Positions 52,499 through 63,530 of a stretch of DNA of 64,000 nt are shown here, one piece after another. The stretch lies in NCBI RefSeq assembly GCF_000297775.1, contig NZ_JH815514.1, positions 33,798-97,797 of the forward strand, written 5' to 3'. The translations under genes and the position numbers were made by a program. Positions within the stretch are counted from its first letter, which is position 1, and each line of letters opens with the position of its first letter. The notes under the pieces were generated by a model. The model had not been told where the DNA came from, searched no databases, and saw only the letters and a program-made list of their open reading frames with translations. The stretch is from Sutterella wadsworthensis 2_1_59BFAA. Its GTDB lineage: Bacteria > Pseudomonadota > Gammaproteobacteria > Burkholderiales > Burkholderiaceae_F.

Positions 52499-52645
52499 TT
52501 TCGTTACCTTTGATCCTGTAAGGCGCCCGAAAGCGGGGCTCCGGGCGCGTCCGCCCATTATGATAGCGGTCGGGACCTCCATTTTGTCTGCACGATGCGC
52601 AGGCGCGGCGCACACTGTCCGCTCCTCCACCCCAAAGGAATTTCG

Positions 52646-54145
52646 ATGAACTTCAAAGCGTGGGTACTTCTCGTCTCGGCCATGACGACCGCATGCCTGC
52701 CCGGCACGGCACTGTCGGCAGGCCAGACGCCGCTCGACCTCAACCTGCCGAGTCTGGGCACCGTCGCAGGCGCCGAGCTCTCACCCGCCGACGAATACGC
52801 TCTCGGCGCGCAGATCATGCGGCAGGTTCGAGCCGACCCCACCTACATGTCGGACCCCGAAACGAGCGAATACCTCAACAGGCTCGGCTACCAGCTCGTC
52901 AGCAACGCGAACACCTACACCTACCAGTTCTTCTTCTTTCCCATCCGGGACGCAACGCTCAACGCCTTCGCGCTTCCGGGCGGCTACATCGCCGTGCACA
53001 CGGGCACCATCATCAACGCTCAGAACGAAAGCGAGCTTGCAGGCGTCATGGGCCATGAAATCGGCCACGTCTCCCAACGCCACATCGCGCGCATGATCGA
53101 GGCCCAGAAGGGGAACATGGCCCTCACAATCGGTTCCATGCTTCTGGCCATTCTCGCCGCACGAGCGGGCGGAAATTCGGGCGGTCACGCCGCCGCGGCC
53201 GTCGCCATGGGCTCCCAGGCCGCCATGATCCAGTCCCAGCTCAACTACTCGAGAGACGCCGAACGAGAGGCCGACCGCGTGGGTCTGCAGACCCTCTACA
53301 ACGCAGGCTTCGACCCCAAGGGCATGGAGAGCTTCTTCGAGCGCCTCCATTCGAGCAACCGCTTCTACGAATCGGCCGCCCCCGCCTACCTCTCCACCCA
53401 TCCGCTCACCGTCGAGCGAATGGCCGACATGGAGAACCGCACCCGCAGCATCCCGCCGCGCCTGCACCGCGACAGCCTCGACTTCAAGCTGATCCAGGCG
53501 CGCCTTGAGGTGCTGCAGGAGACGCGCCACGACGGCTGGTACAAGGTCAGGAAGGAATTCCAGCGCCGCCTCAAGACCTCCTCGGGCGTCAATGAGGCCG
53601 TGCTTCACTACGGCCTCTCGGTGGCGGCCCAGAAGCTGCACGAACCCGACGAGGCCCTCGTCGAGGCGCGCCTCGCCATGAAGGCGGGCAAGAGCGCCAT
53701 TCTCGTGCGCAATCTCACGCGCACCGAGTACGACGCCGCCCGCACCGCCGCCGACAAGAGAAAGGCCGTCGAGGACGCCCGCAGCGCCGTCGATCGCTTT
53801 CCGCTCTCCACGATGATTGCGGAAAACTACGTCGACCTCCTCTACAGCCAGAACGAGCATCAGAAGCTCATCAACTTCCTGCGCAGCAACACCGCGATAA
53901 GCCAGGAGAGCTCCAACTACCATGCACTCCTCGCACGCTCCTACGAAAAGCTCGGCAAGAAGAGCCTCCAGTACCTGCACACGGGCGAGATGTACGCGCT
54001 CTATGGCTCCACCGAGGCGGCCGTCTACCAGATGACGCTCGGGCAGAAGGCCGCCGACGGCGACTTCTACACCATGAGCCAGATCGACGCACGCCTGCGC
54101 GAACTGCGCGAGCAGCTCCTCATCGAGAAGGAGCGCGCCAAGTGA
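52646..54145 (+). CDS. bepA: BepA-like periplasmic M48 metalloprotease with TPR domain
   Basis: A 499-residue protein that by analogy assists LptD/BAM assembly and removes misfolded outer-membrane proteins. A signal peptide covers about residues 1-25. The zinc motif [10 protein letters not shown] is near residue 145 and the third ligand Glu is in AEREADRVG near 215. The C-terminal half is tetratricopeptide-like. AAAGGA lies six bases before the ATG. Length matches E. coli BepA (487). Confidence 0.9.
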   Translation: MNFKAWVLLVSAMTTACLPGTALSAGQTPLDLNLPSLGTVAGAELSPADEYALGAQIMRQVRADPTYMSDPETSEYLNRLGYQLVSNANTYTYQFFFFPIRDATLNAFALPGGYIAVHTGTIINAQNESELAGVMGHEIGHVSQRHIARMIEAQKGNMALTIGSMLLAILAARAGGNSGGHAAAAVAMGSQAAMIQSQLNYSRDAEREADRVGLQTLYNAGFDPKGMESFFERLHSSNRFYESAAPAYLSTHPLTVERMADMENRTRSIPPRLHRDSLDFKLIQARLEVLQETRHDGWYKVRKEFQRRLKTSSGVNEAVLHYGLSVAAQKLHEPDEALVEARLAMKAGKSAILVRNLTRTEYDAARTAADKRKAVEDARSAVDRFPLSTMIAENYVDLLYSQNEHQKLINFLRSNTAISQESSNYHALLARSYEKLGKKSLQYLHTGEMYALYGSTEAAVYQMTLGQKAADGDFYTMSQIDARLRELREQLLIEKERAK

Positions 54146-54251
54146 TAGGCCCCGCAGGCGCCTGCATCAGGGCCCGAAAGCGTGCGAAAATACCGCAACC
54201 GCCTTCCCCGAGGGGAAGGCTCAACCGTTTTTACCCATTCGAAACAGAATC

Positions 54252-55337
54252 ATGGCTATTGAAGACTATATGACCGTTGCCGAGCCCACCGATGAGCTCA
54301 TTGAAACCGATGCCGTCGTCGTGGGCGCCGGTCCCGTCGGCCTCTTCCAGGTGTTCGAGCTCGGCCTGCTCGAAATCAAGTGCCACGTCATCGACTCGCT
54401 TCGCAACGTCGGCGGCCAGTGCATGGAGCTCTATCCGACGAAGCCCATCTACGACATTCCCGCCGTTCCCGTCTGCTCCTCCTACGAGCTCACAGAAAAC
54501 CTCCTCAAGCAGAACCATCACTTCGGCCCCGTCTTCCACCTCGGCCAAGAAGTCACCCGCGTTGAAAAGCAGGAGGACGGCCGCTTCTACGTCGAGACGA
54601 GCACCGGCACCCGCTTCATGACCAAGGTCGTGATCATCGCCGCCGGCGTCGGCTCCTTCCAGCCGCGTCCGCTCCGCGTCAAGGGCATCGAGAAGTTCGA
54701 GGGCACGCAGCTTCACTACAGCTGCAAGGATCCCTCCGTCTTTGAAGGCAAGAACGTCGTCATCTGCGGCGGCGGCGACTCCGCCCTCGACTGGACGCTC
54801 AACCTCGTGGGCCGCGCCGAAAGCGTCGTACTCGTTCACCGCCGCGACGGCTTCCGCGCCCAAGCCGCCTCCGTCGCCAAGATGAAGGAACTGTGCGAGA
54901 ACTGGGAGATGCAGTTCGAAGTGGGCCAGGTCACGGGCTTCAACGAAGCCGACGGCAAGCTCACCGAAGTGCTCGTCGCGGGCGCCGACGGCGTCACGCG
55001 CCGCATCCCGCTCGACCATCTGCTCGTCTTCTTCGGTCTGCAGCCCAAGCTCGGCCCGATCGAGAACTGGGGCCTCGAGCTCGACCGCAAGCAGATCGTC
55101 GTCGACACCGCCCGCTTTGAGACGAACATCCCGGGCATCTTCGCCGTGGGCGACATCAACACCTACCCCGGCAAGAAGAAGCTCATCCTCTCCGGCTTCC
55201 ACGAATGCGCCCTCGCCGCCTTCGCGGCCTGCGACTACGTCTTCCCGGAAAAGCGCGTGTTCCTGCAGTACACGACCACGTCGCCGAAGCTCCACAAGGT
55301 ACTCGGCGTCGAGACGCCGAACTTTGACGAAGACTGA
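54252..55337 (+). CDS. Ferredoxin/flavodoxin-NADP+ reductase, thioredoxin-reductase type
   Basis: A 361-residue FAD/NADPH flavoenzyme of the TrxR-like FNR (FNR2) group. The FAD loop [18 protein letters not shown] is at about 21-38, [19 protein letters not shown] is the group hallmark, and NADPH loop [16 protein letters not shown] lies near 175. The C-terminal [19 protein letters not shown] closes the FAD site. It lacks the CxxC pair of thioredoxin reductase. It probably reduces ferredoxin or flavodoxin. The ribosome binding site is weak. Confidence 0.9.
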   Translation: MAIEDYMTVAEPTDELIETDAVVVGAGPVGLFQVFELGLLEIKCHVIDSLRNVGGQCMELYPTKPIYDIPAVPVCSSYELTENLLKQNHHFGPVFHLGQEVTRVEKQEDGRFYVETSTGTRFMTKVVIIAAGVGSFQPRPLRVKGIEKFEGTQLHYSCKDPSVFEGKNVVICGGGDSALDWTLNLVGRAESVVLVHRRDGFRAQAASVAKMKELCENWEMQFEVGQVTGFNEADGKLTEVLVAGADGVTRRIPLDHLLVFFGLQPKLGPIENWGLELDRKQIVVDTARFETNIPGIFAVGDINTYPGKKKLILSGFHECALAAFAACDYVFPEKRVFLQYTTTSPKLHKVLGVETPNFDED

Positions 55338-55367
55338 TCGTCTTTGAGTCCAAGGACTCCATGGACA

Positions 55368-55405
55368 GAGGGGACGGCCCTGCGGCCGTCCCCTCTTGCT
55401 TTTTC
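55368..55405 (+). terminator. Terminator of the FNR gene
   Basis: GAGGGGACGGCC pairs with GGCCGTCCCCTC, loop of four, then TTGCTTTTT. Confidence 0.82.
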
Positions 55406-55456
55406 GCCTGCGAAGACCCGCGCTCAACGTGGGCCTTCGACGCCGTTTTCTTTCGA

Positions 55457-56545
55457 TCAGTCGTTCACGACGCGGATGCCGGGCATCTTGGCCGTGTAGT
55501 CCTTCGTGATGCGGGCGAGAGCGCCGGCGACCTTCATCGCCATCTCGCGGTACATCAGGGCCTCCTTGCCGTCGGGCTCGGCGGCGACCGTGGGCAGGCC
55601 GCTGTCGGCCTGTTCGCGGATCTTGGCCGAAAGCGGAAGCTCGCCGAGAAGCGGCACACCGTACTGCTCGCTCATGCGCTTGGCGCCGCCTTCACCGAAG
55701 ATGTGCTCGACTTCGCCGCAGTGCGGGCAGATGAAGACGGACATGTTCTCGATGATGCCGAGGATGGGCACATTCACCTTCTGGAACATGCGCAGGCCCT
55801 TCTTGGCGTCGATGAGCGCGATGTCCTGCGGGGTCGTCACGACGACGGCGCCCGTGAGCGGCACCTGCTGCGAGAGCGTGAGCTGGATGTCGCCCGTTCC
55901 CGGAGGCATGTCGACGATCAGGTAGTCGAGGTCGTGCCAGTTCGTCTGGGTGATGAGCTGCTGCAGGGCGCCTGCGGCCATCGGGCCGCGCCAGATCATC
56001 GGATCGTCCTCCTCGATCATGAAGCCGATCGAGTTGATCTGCAGGCCGAGGGATTCCATCGGCTCCATCGTCTTGCCGTCGGCGCTCACGGGCTGGCCGG
56101 AGGCGCCGAGCATCTTGGGCTGGGACGGACCGTAAATGTCCGCATCAAGCACGCCGACGCGGGCGCCTTCGTGCGCAAGCGCGAGCGCGAGGTTGGCGGA
56201 GACCGTGGACTTGCCGACGCCGCCCTTACCGGAGCTCACCGCAATGATATTCTTGACGCCGGGCATGACGCGAAGCGTGCCCTGCACCTTGTGCGCGATG
56301 ATGTTCTGCGTGACGCTCACCTCAACGGAGGCGGCACCTGCGGCGCGGACGGCCTCGCCCACGGCCTGACCGACGGCTTCGGCACGGTGCTTGGCGGGAT
56401 AGCCGAGCTCAATGAACACCTTGACGTTGCCGTTCTCGTCGGTTTCGGCGCTCTTGAACATCTTGCCGGACACGTAGTCGGTGCCGGTGACAGGGTCGAT
56501 CAGCGCGGAAAGGGCGCTCTTGATCGCTTCCGTGGAAATGGTCAT
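55457..56545 (-). CDS. mrp: Iron-sulfur cluster carrier protein Mrp/ApbC
   Basis: A 362-residue P-loop ATPase that carries and transfers [4Fe-4S] clusters. The N-terminal MIP18/DUF59 domain covers about 1-90, the deviant Walker A GKGGVGKSTVSANLA is near residue 107, Walker B YLIVDMPPGTGD near 205, and the cluster-binding Cys pair is in VFICPHCGEVEH near 275. Divergent from metG, as in many proteobacteria. Confidence 0.94.
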   Translation of the reverse strand: MTISTEAIKSALSALIDPVTGTDYVSGKMFKSAETDENGNVKVFIELGYPAKHRAEAVGQAVGEAVRAAGAASVEVSVTQNIIAHKVQGTLRVMPGVKNIIAVSSGKGGVGKSTVSANLALALAHEGARVGVLDADIYGPSQPKMLGASGQPVSADGKTMEPMESLGLQINSIGFMIEEDDPMIWRGPMAAGALQQLITQTNWHDLDYLIVDMPPGTGDIQLTLSQQVPLTGAVVVTTPQDIALIDAKKGLRMFQKVNVPILGIIENMSVFICPHCGEVEHIFGEGGAKRMSEQYGVPLLGELPLSAKIREQADSGLPTVAAEPDGKEALMYREMAMKVAGALARITKDYTAKMPGIRVVND

Positions 56546-56743
56546 GGGATTCTTCTCCGTTGATGTCCGCGCGCATCGCGCGTGTGGTTATGCGGATTTT
56601 ACGCGCCGATCCTTTGATTTTCCTGAAAAGGCCCGGATTGGAAAGGCTCTCCAAGCCCCCTCGGGTTTTCGCTACGCTAAAATAACTGATTGCTTCGGTT
56701 TTTCCGAAGCGCCCTTCATTTCAACTTCGGATTTAACACGACG

Positions 56744-58801
56744 ATGAGTCAGCGCAATCTTTTTGTTACGACCGCCTTGCCTTACGCGAACGGCGCCTTC
56801 CACATGGGCCACATCATGGAGTACATCCAGGCTGACATCTGGGTGCGTCACGAGCGCATGTCCGGCAACAAGGTCCACTTCGTCGGCGCCGACGACGTGC
56901 ACGGCGCGCCGATCATGATTGCCGCCCAGAAGCGCGGCATCACGCCGCAGGCCTTCGTCGCCGAAATCGCCGCAGGCCGCAAGCAGTACCTCGACGGCTT
57001 CCACATCAGCTTCGACAACTGGCACAGCACCGATGCCGTTGAAAACCACGAGCTCAGCCAGGACATCTACCGCCGCCTCGTCGCCGCCGGTCTCATCTAC
57101 ACGAAGGAGATCGAGCAGTACTACGACACGGTCAAGGGCATGTTCCTCGCCGACCGCTTCATCAAGGGCACGTGTCCGCGCTGCGGCGCGACCGACCAGT
57201 ACGGCGACAACTGCGAAAAGTGTTCCGCCGTCTACTCCCCGATGGAAGTCGTGAACCCGTACTCCACGCTTTCGGGCTCCCGTCCGGAAATCCGCAAGTC
57301 CACGCACTACTTCTTCAAGCTCTCCGACCCGCAGTGCGTCCAGTTCCTCCGCGACTGGACCAACGGCAAAGGCAAGGACGGCCTGCCGCGCGTGCAGCAG
57401 GAGGTCCTCGCCAAGGACAGCGAATGGCTCGGCAAGGACGGCAACCTCTCAGACTGGGACATCTCCCGCGACGAACCGTACTTCGGCATCGCCATTCCCG
57501 ACGCTCCGGGCAAGTACTTCTACGTCTGGCTTGACGCCCCCGTCGGCTACCTCGCCTCGCTCAAGAACTACTGCGACAAGCAGGGCCTCGACTTCGAAGG
57601 CATCCTCTCCGACGAAAAGACGGAGCAGATCCACTTCATCGGCAAGGACATCATCTACTTCCACACGCTCTTCTGGCCCGCCATGCTGCACTTTGCCGGC
57701 AAGCCCTTCCGCGTGCCCGATCACGTCAACGCCCACGGCTTCATGACCGTCAACGGCGAGAAGATGTCCAAGAGCCGCGGCACCGGCATCTCGCCGCTGC
57801 AGTACCTCGAGCTCGGCATGGACGCCGAATGGCTCCGCTACTACCTTGCCGCCAAGATGAACTCCCGCGTCGAGGACGTCGACTTCACGAAGTCCGACTT
57901 CGCCCAGCGCGTCAACTCCGACCTGATCGGCAAGTACGTCAACATCGCCAGCCGCGCCGCGGGCTTCATCTTCAAGAAGTTCGAGGGCCGCGTCGACGAT
58001 TCCGCCATGCAGGATCCGCTGCTTGAAGCCATCCGCAGCCGCGCCGAGGAAGTCAAGGGCTTCTTCGAAATCCGCGAGTTCGCCCGCGCCACGCGCCTCG
58101 TAATGGAGCTCGCCGACAAGATCAACGAGTTCGTCGATCAGGAAAAGCCGTGGGAGCTCGCCAAGAACCCCGAGGCCAGGGCCGAACTGCACCGCGTCTC
58201 CTCGATCGCCCTCGAAGGCTTCCGCCTGCTCACGCTCTACCTCAAGCCCGTGCTGCCCGCCACGGCCACCCGCGTCGAGGACTTCCTCTCGATCGAACCT
58301 CTCACCTGGGCGAGCGTCTCCGTGCCGCTCTCCTCCGCGAGCCCGATCAAGGCCTTCAAGCACCTGATGCAGCGCGTCGACATGGAAAAGCAGCTTGACG
58401 TCCTCGTCCCCGAAAAGGCTCCCGAGCCCGAACCCGTCCTGCCCGGCGGCGAAGCCATCGCTCCCGAGTGCACGATCGACGACTTCACGAAGATCGACCT
58501 GCGCGTCGCCAAGATCGTCAAGTGCGAGCCCGTCGAAGGCTCCACGAAGCTTCTGCGCCTCACGCTCGATCTGGGCGAAGGCCGCACCCGCAACGTCTTC
58601 TCCGGCATTGCAAGCGCCTACAAGCCCGAGCAGCTCGAAGGCCGCATGACGGTCGTGATCGCCAACCTCGCCCCGCGCAAAATGCGCTTCGGCGTCTCCG
58701 AAGGCATGGTTCTCGCCGCCTCCGACGCCGCCGACAAGTCGCTCGGCCTCTTCGTGCTCGAACCGCACTCCGGCGCTATTCCCGGCATGCGCATCCGATA
58801 A
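56744..58801 (+). CDS. metG: Methionyl-tRNA synthetase
   Basis: A 685-residue class I synthetase. HMGH (HIGH motif) is near residue 24, the zinc knuckle [17 protein letters not shown] near 145-161, and EKMSKSRG near 340. An anticodon-binding helical domain and a C-terminal tRNA-binding (EMAP/Trbp111-like) domain from about 580 follow, so it is the long dimeric form. ATG at 56744 is chosen because conserved sequence begins [17 protein letters not shown]. Confidence 0.97.
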   Translation: MSQRNLFVTTALPYANGAFHMGHIMEYIQADIWVRHERMSGNKVHFVGADDVHGAPIMIAAQKRGITPQAFVAEIAAGRKQYLDGFHISFDNWHSTDAVENHELSQDIYRRLVAAGLIYTKEIEQYYDTVKGMFLADRFIKGTCPRCGATDQYGDNCEKCSAVYSPMEVVNPYSTLSGSRPEIRKSTHYFFKLSDPQCVQFLRDWTNGKGKDGLPRVQQEVLAKDSEWLGKDGNLSDWDISRDEPYFGIAIPDAPGKYFYVWLDAPVGYLASLKNYCDKQGLDFEGILSDEKTEQIHFIGKDIIYFHTLFWPAMLHFAGKPFRVPDHVNAHGFMTVNGEKMSKSRGTGISPLQYLELGMDAEWLRYYLAAKMNSRVEDVDFTKSDFAQRVNSDLIGKYVNIASRAAGFIFKKFEGRVDDSAMQDPLLEAIRSRAEEVKGFFEIREFARATRLVMELADKINEFVDQEKPWELAKNPEARAELHRVSSIALEGFRLLTLYLKPVLPATATRVEDFLSIEPLTWASVSVPLSSASPIKAFKHLMQRVDMEKQLDVLVPEKAPEPEPVLPGGEAIAPECTIDDFTKIDLRVAKIVKCEPVEGSTKLLRLTLDLGEGRTRNVFSGIASAYKPEQLEGRMTVVIANLAPRKMRFGVSEGMVLAASDAADKSLGLFVLEPHSGAIPGMRIR

Positions 58802-58856
58802 GATCGACTTATTTGCGCAATAGGCCTGATTTTTTGGCCATTGCTTGCGATTGAGC

Positions 58857-58893
58857 AAAGGCATCCTCTTCCTAAGGAGGATGCCTTTTCTTA
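58857..58893 (+). terminator. Terminator of metG
   Basis: AAGGCATCCTC and GAGGATGCCTT form an 11-base stem with an eight-base loop and T-rich tail. Confidence 0.85.
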
Positions 58894-58932
58894 CAATTAG
58901 ACGTTTTTCCCTCACCTCATCCGGTTTTCGAC

Positions 58933-60681
58933 ATGAGCTTCAAAGACATGGCCCGCGAATTCATGCACCACGTGCCGCTGGCCAAATTCCATCCGGTGCT
59001 CCTCACCTGCCTGAAGGAATACGACAGCCGCATGCTGTCGCGCGACATCTCCGCCGGCCTCACCGTGGGCATGGTGGCCCTGCCGCTCGCCATGGCCTTC
59101 GGCATCGCCTCCGGCGTGCCGCCCGAATCGGGCCTCTACACCGCCATCATCGCTGGCTTCCTCATCTCGCTTCTCGGCGGCTGCCGCGTCCAGATCGGCG
59201 GTCCCGCCGGCGCCTTCGTCGTCATCATCTACGGCATCATCGCACAGTACGGCTTGAGCAACCTCATGCTCGCCACGCTCGGCTCAGGCGTCATCCTCTT
59301 CCTGATGGGCCTCTTCAAGATCGGCGGCTTCATCAAGTTCATCCCCGTATCGATCGTGATCGGCTTCACGAACGGCATTGCGGTCATGATCGGCCTGCAG
59401 CAGGTCAAGGACTTCCTCGGCCTCACCGTCGCCAAGATGCCCGCCGACTTCTTCGGCCAGGTCAACACGATCATCAACAACATCGGCACGATCAATCCGT
59501 GGGCCTTCGGCCTTGCGCTTGCGAGCTTCCTCATCGTCAAGTTCTGGCCCAAGGGCTATCAGATGAGCGGCCCGCAGTGGAAGCGCTGGCTCGCCCACCT
59601 GCCCGGCACCGTCGTCGTCCTCGTGCTCTCCACGATCATCGTCACGGTCTTCGGCCTTCCCGTCGAAACGATCGGCTCCAAGTTCGGCGGCATTCCGCAG
59701 TCCCTCCCGAGCCTGCAGATCCCCGACCTCGAGTGGGACACCGCCAAGCAGCTTCTCGGCCCGATGATCACGATCGCCGTGCTCGGTTCCATTGAAAGCC
59801 TGCTGTGCGCCCGCGTGGCCGACACGATGACCGACGACCGCCACGACCCCAATCAGGAACTGATGGGCCAGGGCGTCGCCAACATGATCGTTCCGTTCTT
59901 CGGCGGCATCCCCGCCACCGGCACAATCGCCCGTACCGTCACGAACATCAAGTCCGGCGCCTTCTCGCCCGTCGCGGGCATGGTCCACGCCATCACGCTT
60001 CTCGTCGTGATCCTCGCCGCCGCCCCGCTTGCGAGCAACATCCCGCTCTGCGCGCTTGCCGCCATCCTCGTCTTCGTGGCCTGGAACATGGGCAACTGGC
60101 GCGAGTTCCTGCGCCTGCGCTCGATGACGCTCTCCTACAAGGCGACGCTTCTCATCACGTTCTTCCTGACCGTGATCTTCGACCTGACGGTCGCCGTCCA
60201 GTTCGGCCTCGTCGTTGCCTGCGTCTTCTTCCTGATGCGCATGAACAACCTGACGGTCGTCGAACCCGTCACGCTTCCGTTCAACGTGCCCGACACGGTC
60301 GAGGCCTGGCACATCAAGGGCGCCCTCTTCTTCGGCTCCGTCTCCAAGCTCGAGCACGTGACCGATCCGGCCCGCATCACGTCGGCCTCCGCAGCCCGCA
60401 TCGTGATCCTTGACTTCACCGACCTGCTCAACATCGACAACTCCGCGATGGACCAGATCGAAGTCTATGCACGCGCCCTGCACCGCCACAACCACGAGCT
60501 GATCATTGCGGGCGCCTCCGGCCACCCGCTCGCCCAGCTCAAGCGCACCAACATCGCCCAGCGTCTCGGTGCAAACCTCGTGCCGAACATGGAGTTCGCC
60601 TTCGCCCGTGCCGAAATCATCCTCAAGGAGCAGGATGAAAAGGCCGCCGCCAAGCGCGCTCTCCTCGGCGGAGAAGCCTAA
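58933..60681 (+). CDS. SulP-family anion transporter with STAS domain
   Basis: A 582-residue SLC26/SulP transporter. The membrane domain (about 45-435) begins with DISAGLTVGMVALPLAMAFG and includes the conserved VQIGGPAGAFVVIIYGI. The C-terminal cytoplasmic STAS domain (about 455-560) has VILDFTDLLNIDNSAMDQIE. Members carry sulfate, bicarbonate or dicarboxylates; the substrate is not evident. Given the DASS transporter and malic enzyme in this window, a dicarboxylate role is possible but unproven. Confidence 0.9.
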   Translation: MSFKDMAREFMHHVPLAKFHPVLLTCLKEYDSRMLSRDISAGLTVGMVALPLAMAFGIASGVPPESGLYTAIIAGFLISLLGGCRVQIGGPAGAFVVIIYGIIAQYGLSNLMLATLGSGVILFLMGLFKIGGFIKFIPVSIVIGFTNGIAVMIGLQQVKDFLGLTVAKMPADFFGQVNTIINNIGTINPWAFGLALASFLIVKFWPKGYQMSGPQWKRWLAHLPGTVVVLVLSTIIVTVFGLPVETIGSKFGGIPQSLPSLQIPDLEWDTAKQLLGPMITIAVLGSIESLLCARVADTMTDDRHDPNQELMGQGVANMIVPFFGGIPATGTIARTVTNIKSGAFSPVAGMVHAITLLVVILAAAPLASNIPLCALAAILVFVAWNMGNWREFLRLRSMTLSYKATLLITFFLTVIFDLTVAVQFGLVVACVFFLMRMNNLTVVEPVTLPFNVPDTVEAWHIKGALFFGSVSKLEHVTDPARITSASAARIVILDFTDLLNIDNSAMDQIEVYARALHRHNHELIIAGASGHPLAQLKRTNIAQRLGANLVPNMEFAFARAEIILKEQDEKAAAKRALLGGEA

Positions 60682-60705
60682 ACAGCCTCCACGCTCAGGC
60701 AAAGA

Positions 60706-60747
60706 CAAAAACCCCGTCAGGCTCTCCGCCCGGCGGGGTTTTGTTTT
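60706..60747. terminator. Terminator between sulP and scpA
   Basis: AAAACCCCG and CGGGGTTTT stem flanked by A and T runs, followed by GTTTTG. It serves the convergent genes. Confidence 0.8.
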
Positions 60748-60761
60748 GTCCGTTCACCGTC

Positions 60762-61637
60762 TCAGCTCGTCAGCACGAGCGGATCGGGATCGGGGCAGCG
60801 AAGCTCAAGCGTGCCCGCATCCTCGGGCAGCGTGGCGTAGAGCGGCGCGTAGGGCGCTCCCTGAGTGAGGATGATCATTCCCTCCTTGGCAAGCTCGAGG
60901 AGCGCCAGGAACCACACGGTCATCGTCTCGCGGTCTCGGGTGCCGTTCCAGAGCCCCTCCAGCGTCACGAAGGGCTCCGTCTGCAGGCGCTTCAGAAGGG
61001 CCGTCATGTGCTCCCTCACCGAAAGCTCCTGCCTGCTCACCTTGTGCCTGTCCCGAAGCTTGAGACGGGCGGCGACGGCAGCCCAGGCCGATGCGAGCAT
61101 CTCGGGCGTCACATCGGGTTGGAGCGCCACCACGGGCACGCAGCGCTCCGCCTCGGCGACACGGAAGTCCCGGTCTATCCTCGGCATGGCCTGCAGCTTG
61201 AGCGCCGCAGAACGAATCCGCTCGTACTCCTCAAGACGGCGCATGAGTTCCGCCCTCGGATCCTCGGGTTCCGTCCCCTCGGCCGTCCTCACGGAAGGCA
61301 GCAGAAGCCTGCTCTTGATCTGCATGAGCGTCGCGGACATCACGAGATAGGCTGCGGCCAGCTCCAGATCGCTCTCCCTCACCAGATCCACGTAGCGCAT
61401 GTACTGGTCGGTAAGCTCCGCCATCGGGATGTCCATGACGTCGAACTTCTGCTTGCGGATGAGGTAGAGAAGCAGGTCGAGCGGTCCCTCGAAGCTCGCC
61501 AGAAAGACGCGCAGCGCCTCGGGTGGAATGTACAGCCCGTCGGGACACTCCTCCAGCGGCTCGCCGTAGAGGCGTGCGAGGATCTTCTCCTCGGTCTGCG
61601 TGTCGACGCCTCGGTGCGCGGTGAAAAGGTCGGTCAT
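60762..61637 (-). CDS. scpA: Segregation and condensation protein ScpA
   Basis: A 291-residue kleisin that bridges Smc heads in chromosome compaction. FEGPLDLLLYLIRKQKFDVM is the hallmark N-terminal motif, MSATLMQIKSRLLLP the second helix, and the C-terminal winged helix includes VWFLALLELAKEGMIIL. AGGAA lies ten bases before the ATG. scpB is not adjacent in this window. Confidence 0.93.
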   Translation of the reverse strand: MTDLFTAHRGVDTQTEEKILARLYGEPLEECPDGLYIPPEALRVFLASFEGPLDLLLYLIRKQKFDVMDIPMAELTDQYMRYVDLVRESDLELAAAYLVMSATLMQIKSRLLLPSVRTAEGTEPEDPRAELMRRLEEYERIRSAALKLQAMPRIDRDFRVAEAERCVPVVALQPDVTPEMLASAWAAVAARLKLRDRHKVSRQELSVREHMTALLKRLQTEPFVTLEGLWNGTRDRETMTVWFLALLELAKEGMIILTQGAPYAPLYATLPEDAGTLELRCPDPDPLVLTS

Positions 61638-61753
61638 GAAGGGACGGGTTCCTGCAGAAGATGAAGGCCCGCCGCATCAGGGCTGACCTCTCGGGCGTCG
61701 GGGAGAATACCACAACGCACGCCCTCGGGTCCCGCCCTGCGGCTGCCTGCGAC

Positions 61754-61782
61754 TCCTGACTGAATCCTGACGAAATCCTGAC
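61754..61782. repeat. Three phased TCCTGAC direct repeats upstream of scpA
   Basis: TCCTGAC occurs at 61754-61760, 61765-61771 and 61776-61782, an exact 11-base period that puts the copies on one face of the helix. It lies about 117 bases upstream of scpA, next to the malic enzyme terminator. Confidence 0.6.
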
Positions 61783-61816
61783 AAAAAAGCCTCCGCACCG
61801 AAGTGCGGAGGCTTTT
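61783..61816. terminator. Terminator of the malic enzyme gene
   Basis: AAGCCTCCGCAC and GTGCGGAGGCTT form a 12-base stem with a short CGAA loop, followed on the minus strand by six T. Confidence 0.88.
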
Positions 61817-61844
61817 CTCATTCATTCACGGATGAAGCCGGAAC

Positions 61845-63467
61845 TTATTCGGGCTTGTACATGAATTCGCGAACGGCGGCTTCGAGATCGGCCGGGCGTT
61901 CGTTGCCAGCGAGACCGTTGTCGTAGGCGTACTGGGCGACGGCAGCACCGATCTTGACCGAGACTTCACGCACGGTGGAGAGCGGCGGATAGAGCGAGCC
62001 CTGTTCGAGGTCGGCTTCGCTCACGAGCTCGGCGAGCTCGCGGGAGGCGGCGAGGAACATGCCCACGGGCATCGTCTTGGCGCGGGCGAAGACGGCGCCG
62101 AGGCCGAGGCCGGGGAACACGTAGCTGTTGTTGCCCTGACGCGGCACGAAGGTCTTGCCGTTGAAGTCGACCGGAGCGAACGGAGAGCCGGAGGCAAAGA
62201 GCGCGCGGCCGTTCGTTTCACGGTAGGCCGTGGCGGCGTCGCATTCGGCGCGGGACGTCGGGTTGGAAAGCGCGAAGACGATCGGACGCTCGTTGATTTC
62301 GGCCATGGCGCCGAGCACTTCGGCATTGAAGGCGCCCGGCTGGGCGGCCACGCCGATGATGCCGGTCGGACGCAGGGCGCGGACGGCTTCGATGAAGGTC
62401 TTGCAGTTCTCGACGTCGTGGGCGAACGGAACCTTGTTGTGGGCGAGCTTGTCGCCGCGGTTGCAGGTCACGAGCCCCTTGGAGTCGAAGAGGAAGCAGT
62501 GCTTGAGGGCTTCCTCGCGTTCAACGCCTTCGGCGACCATGGCGTCGACGAGGAGTTCGGCGATGCCGGTGGCGGCTTCGCCGGCGCCGAGGAAGAGGAA
62601 GCGCTGATCGGCAAGCTTCTGTTTCGTGACGCGAAGAGCGGAGTAGACGCCCGTGACGGCCACGGCAGCCGTGCCCTGGATGTCGTCATTGAAGCAGAGG
62701 ACCTTGTCCTTGTAGCGTTCGAGAAGGTCGAAGGCGTGGTTGTTGCCGAAGTCCTCGAACTGGATGAGGACGTTGGGCCAGCGGCGGCGGGCTTCGGTGA
62801 CGAATTCCTCGATGAGTTCGTCGTAGGCTTCGCCCGTCACGCGTTCCTGACGCAGGCCGAGGTACATCGGATCGTTCAGGTATTCCGGGTTGTTCGTGCC
62901 GACGTCGATGGTGACGGGAAGCGTCTTTTCCGGGGCGATGCCGGCGCAGGCCGTGTAGAGCGAGAGCTTGCCGCAGGGGATGCCCATGCCGTTGATACCG
63001 AGGTCGCCGAGGCCGAGAATGCGCTGGCCGTCGGTCACGACGATGACGTCGACTTCCTCGTTCGGGCAGTTTTCAATGATTTCGCGGACGCGGCCCTTGT
63101 CGTTGATCGAGATGAAGGCGCCGCGCGGATAGCGGTAGATATGGCTGAACTTCTGGCAGACCTCGCCGACGGTCGGGGTGTAGACCACGGGCATGTAGTC
63201 GTCGATGTAGTCGATCAGGATCTTGAAGTAGAGGTCTTCGTCAGTCGCATGCAGACTGTCGAGCATCAGAAACTTGTCGAGAGCCGTCGGGCAGCGGTCG
63301 AGCAAAGCGAGCGTGCGCTTGACCTGCAGCTCCATGGTGGAAACGGCCGGCGGCAGAAGACCGCGAAGGCCGCGGGCGTCGCGCTCCTCCTGAGTGAAGG
63401 CGTCGGCACGGTTGAGCTGCGGGTTGCGGAGCAGGTCGGCGCCGCAAATTTGCTTGGATTCAGTCAT
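61845..63467 (-). CDS. maeA: NAD-dependent malic enzyme
   Basis: A 540-residue oxidative malate decarboxylase making pyruvate, CO2 and NADH. The malic domain has YTPTVGEVCQKFSHIYR (catalytic Tyr) near residue 95, FEDFGNNHAFDLL and CFNDDIQGTAAVAVTG (metal Asp) near 260, and the NAD loop FLGAGEAATGIAELL near 295. Length and motifs match the long bacterial MaeA/SfcA type. GAAGG lies just before the ATG. It would connect dicarboxylate uptake to pyruvate. Confidence 0.95.
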   Translation of the reverse strand: MTESKQICGADLLRNPQLNRADAFTQEERDARGLRGLLPPAVSTMELQVKRTLALLDRCPTALDKFLMLDSLHATDEDLYFKILIDYIDDYMPVVYTPTVGEVCQKFSHIYRYPRGAFISINDKGRVREIIENCPNEEVDVIVVTDGQRILGLGDLGINGMGIPCGKLSLYTACAGIAPEKTLPVTIDVGTNNPEYLNDPMYLGLRQERVTGEAYDELIEEFVTEARRRWPNVLIQFEDFGNNHAFDLLERYKDKVLCFNDDIQGTAAVAVTGVYSALRVTKQKLADQRFLFLGAGEAATGIAELLVDAMVAEGVEREEALKHCFLFDSKGLVTCNRGDKLAHNKVPFAHDVENCKTFIEAVRALRPTGIIGVAAQPGAFNAEVLGAMAEINERPIVFALSNPTSRAECDAATAYRETNGRALFASGSPFAPVDFNGKTFVPRQGNNSYVFPGLGLGAVFARAKTMPVGMFLAASRELAELVSEADLEQGSLYPPLSTVREVSVKIGAAVAQYAYDNGLAGNERPADLEAAVREFMYKPE

Positions 63468-63530
63468 AAGTCCTTCTTGCTAAAAAACTCCACGGGGTAC
63501 GAAATTGTCCGGGCAGTTATAAGGTACTGA

